From CAZKFG01 sp964551985 (GTDB lineage: Bacteria; Bacillota; Negativicutes; Acidaminococcales; JAISLQ01), in contig CAZKFG010000047.1 in the NCBI GenBank assembly GCA_964551985.1, forward strand, positions 1 to 17,487: 17,487 nt of DNA, in the 5' to 3' direction. The translations under genes were made by a program, and so were the position numbers. Shown piece by piece: positions 14,527-17,487 of the stretch. Positions within the stretch are counted from its first letter, which is position 1, and the number at the start of each line of letters is the position of its first letter. The notes under the pieces are model-generated. The model had not been told where the DNA came from and did no database searches. It worked only from the letters and a program-made list of their open reading frames with translations.

Positions 14527-15882
14527 CTAGCGGTTTTTCTTGAAAAATTCAAGAGCAATTTCAGGGAAAGAGATGTAGCTTAAAAGATCATCAATATTAG
14601 CATTAGGATAACCTTTTTCGGCAAGTTGTTTTTTATAATCTTCAAGTTGTGGCTTAATATCATCTGCTGGTCTATAGTCGATGACTTTTGCGTCACCGAT
14701 AATTTTTTTCCTGATTTCAGGGTCTATTGGTCCTGGCAATCTGCCATATTTACCGAGAACAAGGTCTTTTATTTCTTTTGGTACCATTTTATAGCGTTCA
14801 CCAAACATAACGTTCATTACAGCCATTGTGCCTACCATTTGGCTAGATGGTGTAACAAGTGGAGGGTAGCCAAGATCTGCTCTTACTTTTGGCATTTCTT
14901 CAAGCATTTGTTGATATTTGTCGGCTATTCCTTGTTCTTTCATTTGATTGAGTAGGTTAGAGAGCATTCCGCCTGGTATTTGGAATTTAAGTACTTCTGG
15001 GTCGATAGGAATGTTTGTATTTAGTTTGAAATCTTCTGATAATAATTGTTTAACCTTTTTAAAGTGTAGTGCTAGTTTTGCTAGTTTATCAGTATCTAAT
15101 TTTGTATCATAAGGAGTGTTTTTCAGTGCATAAACCATAGTTTCTGTACAAGGTTGACTTGTGCCTAATGCAAATGGTGATAGTGCGCAGTCGATAATAT
15201 CAACACCTGCTTCAATAGCTTTAAGATAATTCATTGAGCCCATGCCGCTTGTGTAGTGAGTGTGTAGTTGGATAGGAATTTTAATATCTTTTTTAAGAGT
15301 AGAAATCAATTCATAAGCATCATATGGAGCAAGTAGTCCAGACATATCTTTAATACAAATAGAATCTGCTTCTAATTGAACAAGTTCTTTAGCAATTTTC
15401 AAGAAGTTTTCTGGTTTGTGATAAGGGCTTATAGTATAAACTAAAGCACCTTGCACATGAGCGCCAGCTTTTTTGGCGGCACGCATAGAGGATTCTAAGT
15501 TTCTTACATCATTTAAAGCGTCAAAAATGCGAATAATGTCAATACCGTTTTCTACCGAGCGGTTGACAAATGCTTCTACAACATCGTCAGCATAGTGATT
15601 GTAACCTAAAACGTTTTGACCACGAAGTAGCATTTGGATAGGCGTATTTTTGCAATATTTTTTAATTGTTCTAAGGCGTTCCCAAGGGTCTTCATTTAAA
15701 AATCTAAGGCAAGAGTCAAATGTTGCACCACCCCAAGCTTCAAGCGCGGCATAGCCGACATTATCTAGTTCTTCTAAAACTGGGATCATATCGTTAATAC
15801 GCATTCTTGTTGCGGCAAGTGATTGATGAGAGTCACGTAGTATGGTTTCGGCTATTTTTACTGGTTTTTTTTCTGTTGACAT
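14527..15882 (-). CDS. oadA: Carboxyltransferase subunit without biotin domain (OadA / PycB / transcarboxylase 5S type)
   Basis: Cytosolic carboxyltransferase of 451 residues that moves CO2 between biotin and pyruvate/oxaloacetate. The TIM-barrel keeps the metal ligands Asp17 (TILRDSHQS), carbamylated-Lys candidate Lys178 (ICIKDMSG), and His207 and His209 (LHTHYTSG), plus RGQNVLGY and the C-terminal PYC/OADA segment (GGMLSNLL, KVRADLGYPPLVTPSSQMVG). Classical OadA is about 590 residues because it ends in a biotinyl domain; here the protein stops without an MKM motif, so a separate biotin carrier is needed. No carrier, biotin carboxylase or membrane decarboxylase subunit is nearby. It could be an OadA, a PycB or a methylmalonyl-CoA carboxytransferase 5S; sequence alone does not decide. 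AGGAGAT lies seven bases before the ATG. Confidence 0.88.
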   Translation of the reverse strand: MSTEKKPVKIAETILRDSHQSLAATRMRINDMIPVLEELDNVGYAALEAWGGATFDSCLRFLNEDPWERLRTIKKYCKNTPIQMLLRGQNVLGYNHYADDVVEAFVNRSVENGIDIIRIFDALNDVRNLESSMRAAKKAGAHVQGALVYTISPYHKPENFLKIAKELVQLEADSICIKDMSGLLAPYDAYELISTLKKDIKIPIQLHTHYTSGMGSMNYLKAIEAGVDIIDCALSPFALGTSQPCTETMVYALKNTPYDTKLDTDKLAKLALHFKKVKQLLSEDFKLNTNIPIDPEVLKFQIPGGMLSNLLNQMKEQGIADKYQQMLEEMPKVRADLGYPPLVTPSSQMVGTMAVMNVMFGERYKMVPKEIKDLVLGKYGRLPGPIDPEIRKKIIGDAKVIDYRPADDIKPQLEDYKKQLAEKGYPNANIDDLLSYISFPEIALEFFKKNR

Positions 15883-15918
15883 GTATATTATCTCCTTTTT
15901 ATATGTATTCTAAGTTAC

Positions 15919-15947
15919 ATTAAAGCAAAAATTTAAAACCAATGCAA
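15919..15947 (-). promoter_or_regulatory. Possible promoter of the carboxyltransferase gene
   Basis: On the minus strand TTGCAT (15947-15942), a 17-base spacer and TTTAAT (15924-15919) lie about 40 bases upstream of the start codon. The -10 is five of six. The GG...GC pair nearby is 12 rather than 10 bases apart, so it is not a sigma-54 promoter. I could not find a convincing promoter for the divergent ACT gene. Confidence 0.35.
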
Positions 15948-16034
15948 TATGTTTTAATTATGTATAGTGTATTTTTAAAAATTATATGTTAAAATAAACA
16001 AGACATAATAATTTTTAAAAAGGGGAATGTATAA

Positions 16035-16304
16035 ATGCGCATAGTAGTTACTATTATTGGCAAAGATCGTGTTGGGATAATTGCCACTGTCAGCCAGACT
16101 TTGGCAAAAAATAATGTGAATATATTAAACATCAACCAAAACATTCTAGAAGGTTTTTTTAATATGGTAATGATGGCAGATATGACTAATGCAAGTATTA
16201 ACATAAAGGAATTACAAGCTCTTTTAAATGAAGAAGGCAAAAAATTAGGTGTAGATATTCGGGCACAGCATGAAGATATTTTTCATGCAATGCACAGGAT
16301 TTAA
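16035..16304 (+). CDS. ACT-domain protein (UPF0237 family)
   Basis: A small cytosolic protein of 89 residues consisting of a single ACT domain. The start MRIVVTIIGKDRVGIIATVSQTLAKNN follows the beta-alpha-beta ACT pattern with the ligand-loop motif GKDRVGI (9-15). The UPF0237 family has this length and is often found beside a DUF711 gene, as here: the next gene begins 12 bases later. A regulatory amino-acid-binding role is plausible from the fold, but no function is established that I know of. GGGG lies nine bases before the ATG; the out-of-frame ATG at 16027 is ignored. Confidence 0.88.
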   Translation: MRIVVTIIGKDRVGIIATVSQTLAKNNVNILNINQNILEGFFNMVMMADMTNASINIKELQALLNEEGKKLGVDIRAQHEDIFHAMHRI

Positions 16305-16316
16305 GGCGGTGCTTTA

Positions 16317-17487
16317 ATGATAAATACCCAAGATATTCTTGAAACAAATAGAATGATTGATGAAAACAATCTTGACGTTAGAACGATTACAATGGGAATT
16401 AGCCTGCGTGACTGTTCTGACAGTGATTTGAAAAAAACAATGCAAAAAATCTATGACAAGATCTCTTTTAAAGCACAAAATCTTGTCAAGATAGGTCAAG
16501 ACCTAGAATGCGAATATGGCGTACCTATTATTAACAAGAGGATTTCTATAACGCCTATAAGTCTTGTTGGCGAAAGTTGTGATGCGACAAGTTATGTAGA
16601 GATTGCTAAAGTTCTTGATAAAGCCGCTAAAACAGTCGGAGTAGATTTTATTGGTGGTTTTTCCGCTCTTGTTGACAAAGGCTATACAAAGGGTGATCGC
16701 ATACTAATAGACTCTATTGCCGAAGCGCTTTGCACAACCGATATTGTTTGTTCATCTGTAAATATAGGCTCTACTAAAGCTGGTATTAATATGGATGCAG
16801 TCGCTCAAATGGGCGAAGTTATAAAAAAAGCGGCACAAATGACCGCCAATAGAGATGCTATTGGTTGCGCTAAATTGGTAGTTTTTTGTAATGCTGTTAC
16901 TGATAATCCATTTATGGCGGGTGCTTTTCATGGTATTGGTGAGCCTGAGAGCGTTGTAAGTGTTGGTGTCAGCGGTCCTGGTGTTGTAAAGCGTGCCTTA
17001 GAAGATTATAAAAACGCTGACATTGGTCAGGTTGCCGAAGTTATCAAAAAAACAGCTTTTAAAATAACAAGGGTAGGCCAGCTGGTAGCGCAAGAAGCAG
17101 CAAAAAGACTTGGTGTTCCTTTTGGTATTATCGATTTATCTTTAGCGCCGACCCCAGCTGTTGGCGATAGTGTTGCTCATATTTTAGAAGAGATGGGGCT
17201 AGAGAGCTGTGGTGCTCCTGGAACTACTGCAACACTTGCTATTTTAAACGATGCGGTTAAAAAAGGTGGTCTTATGGCATCTAGTTATGTTGGAGGCTTA
17301 TCTGGTGCGTTTATTCCTGTAAGTGAAGATGCGGGAATGATTGCAGCGGTGCAAAAGGGTGCTTTAACTTTTGAAAAACTAGAAGCTATGACCTGTGTTT
17401 GCTCTGTTGGGCTTGATATGATTGCAGTGCCTGGCGATACCTCTGCTGCGACAATATCGGCAATTATTGCAGATGAAGCGGCAATAG
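16317..17487 (+). CDS. DUF711 / UPF0210 family protein (3' end missing)
   Basis: The frame runs open from ATG 16317 to the window edge, giving 390 residues of a family that is usually about 450 long. AGGCGGTG lies four bases before the ATG. Typical DUF711 features are the N-terminal DVRTITMGISLRDC (20-33), FIGGFSALVDKG, the NAVTDNPFMAGAFHG and GVSGPGVV segments, and a Gly/Ala-rich C-terminal half with IDLSLAPTPAVGDSVA and APGTTA. The protein looks soluble. Its function is unknown; the constant partnership with the ACT protein suggests the small protein regulates it. No frameshift is seen in the visible part. Confidence 0.92.
   Translation, partial: MINTQDILETNRMIDENNLDVRTITMGISLRDCSDSDLKKTMQKIYDKISFKAQNLVKIGQDLECEYGVPIINKRISITPISLVGESCDATSYVEIAKVLDKAAKTVGVDFIGGFSALVDKGYTKGDRILIDSIAEALCTTDIVCSSVNIGSTKAGINMDAVAQMGEVIKKAAQMTANRDAIGCAKLVVFCNAVTDNPFMAGAFHGIGEPESVVSVGVSGPGVVKRALEDYKNADIGQVAEVIKKTAFKITRVGQLVAQEAAKRLGVPFGIIDLSLAPTPAVGDSVAHILEEMGLESCGAPGTTATLAILNDAVKKGGLMASSYVGGLSGAFIPVSEDAGMIAAVQKGALTFEKLEAMTCVCSVGLDMIAVPGDTSAATISAIIADEAAI

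Noticed and set aside
15920..15950. Sigma-54 promoter upstream of the carboxyltransferase
   Set aside because: GG and GC on the minus strand are 12 bases apart instead of 10.
1..17487. CRISPR array, insertion sequence, prophage, tRNA or rRNA genes
   Set aside because: No regular repeat-spacer pattern, transposase, phage gene or tRNA/rRNA-like sequence was seen on either strand.

Overview
The window is AT-rich, with strong AGGAG-type ribosome binding sites and many hairpin-plus-T-run terminators. Gene content is anaerobic: a crotonase, a CtfAB-type CoA-transferase, a carboxyltransferase subunit without a biotin domain, citrate-type carboxylate carriers and PAS-containing sigma-54 activators. 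This suggests a low-GC, carboxylate-fermenting Firmicute. Negativicutes (Acidaminococcaceae-like) or Clostridia are my best guesses; no rRNA or tRNA is present to settle it.

Layout. (1) 1-2512, minus strand: a sigma-54 activator (PAS, AAA+, Fis-type HTH), its terminator, then at once a -24/-12 promoter driving a crotonase and a second gene cut by the window edge. (2) 2901-6311, minus strand: purC-purB-purA, tightly packed and ended by a clear terminator. (3) 6594-8038, minus strand: a CitMHS-family citrate-type carrier with its own -24/-12 promoter. (4) 8238-9851, plus strand: a second PAS/AAA+/Fis sigma-54 activator, divergent from the carrier. (5) 9999-14486, plus strand: a five-gene operon of beta-hydroxyacid dehydrogenase, BKACE/DUF849 beta-keto acid cleavage enzyme, CoA-transferase subunits A and B, and a DASS/CitT-type carrier, ended by a bidirectional terminator. 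(6) 14527-15882, minus strand: a stand-alone OadA/5S-type carboxyltransferase. (7) 16035-17487, plus strand: an ACT-domain protein and a DUF711/UPF0210 protein that runs off the window.

How the genes may work together. The 9999-14486 operon reads as one pathway: import a carboxylate, oxidise a beta-hydroxy acid to a beta-keto acid, cleave it with acetyl-CoA to acetoacetate plus a new acyl-CoA, and activate acetoacetate by CoA transfer. The BKACE keeps the metal and catalytic residues, but the substrate-amine-binding Glu of lysine-fermentation Kce is Val here, so the substrate is probably not 3-keto-5-aminohexanoate. Both sigma-54 promoters share the form TGGCAT-N5-TTGCA, and each lies next to an activator gene and a palindrome that could be its enhancer site. 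The substrate of the operon is unknown and is the main open question.
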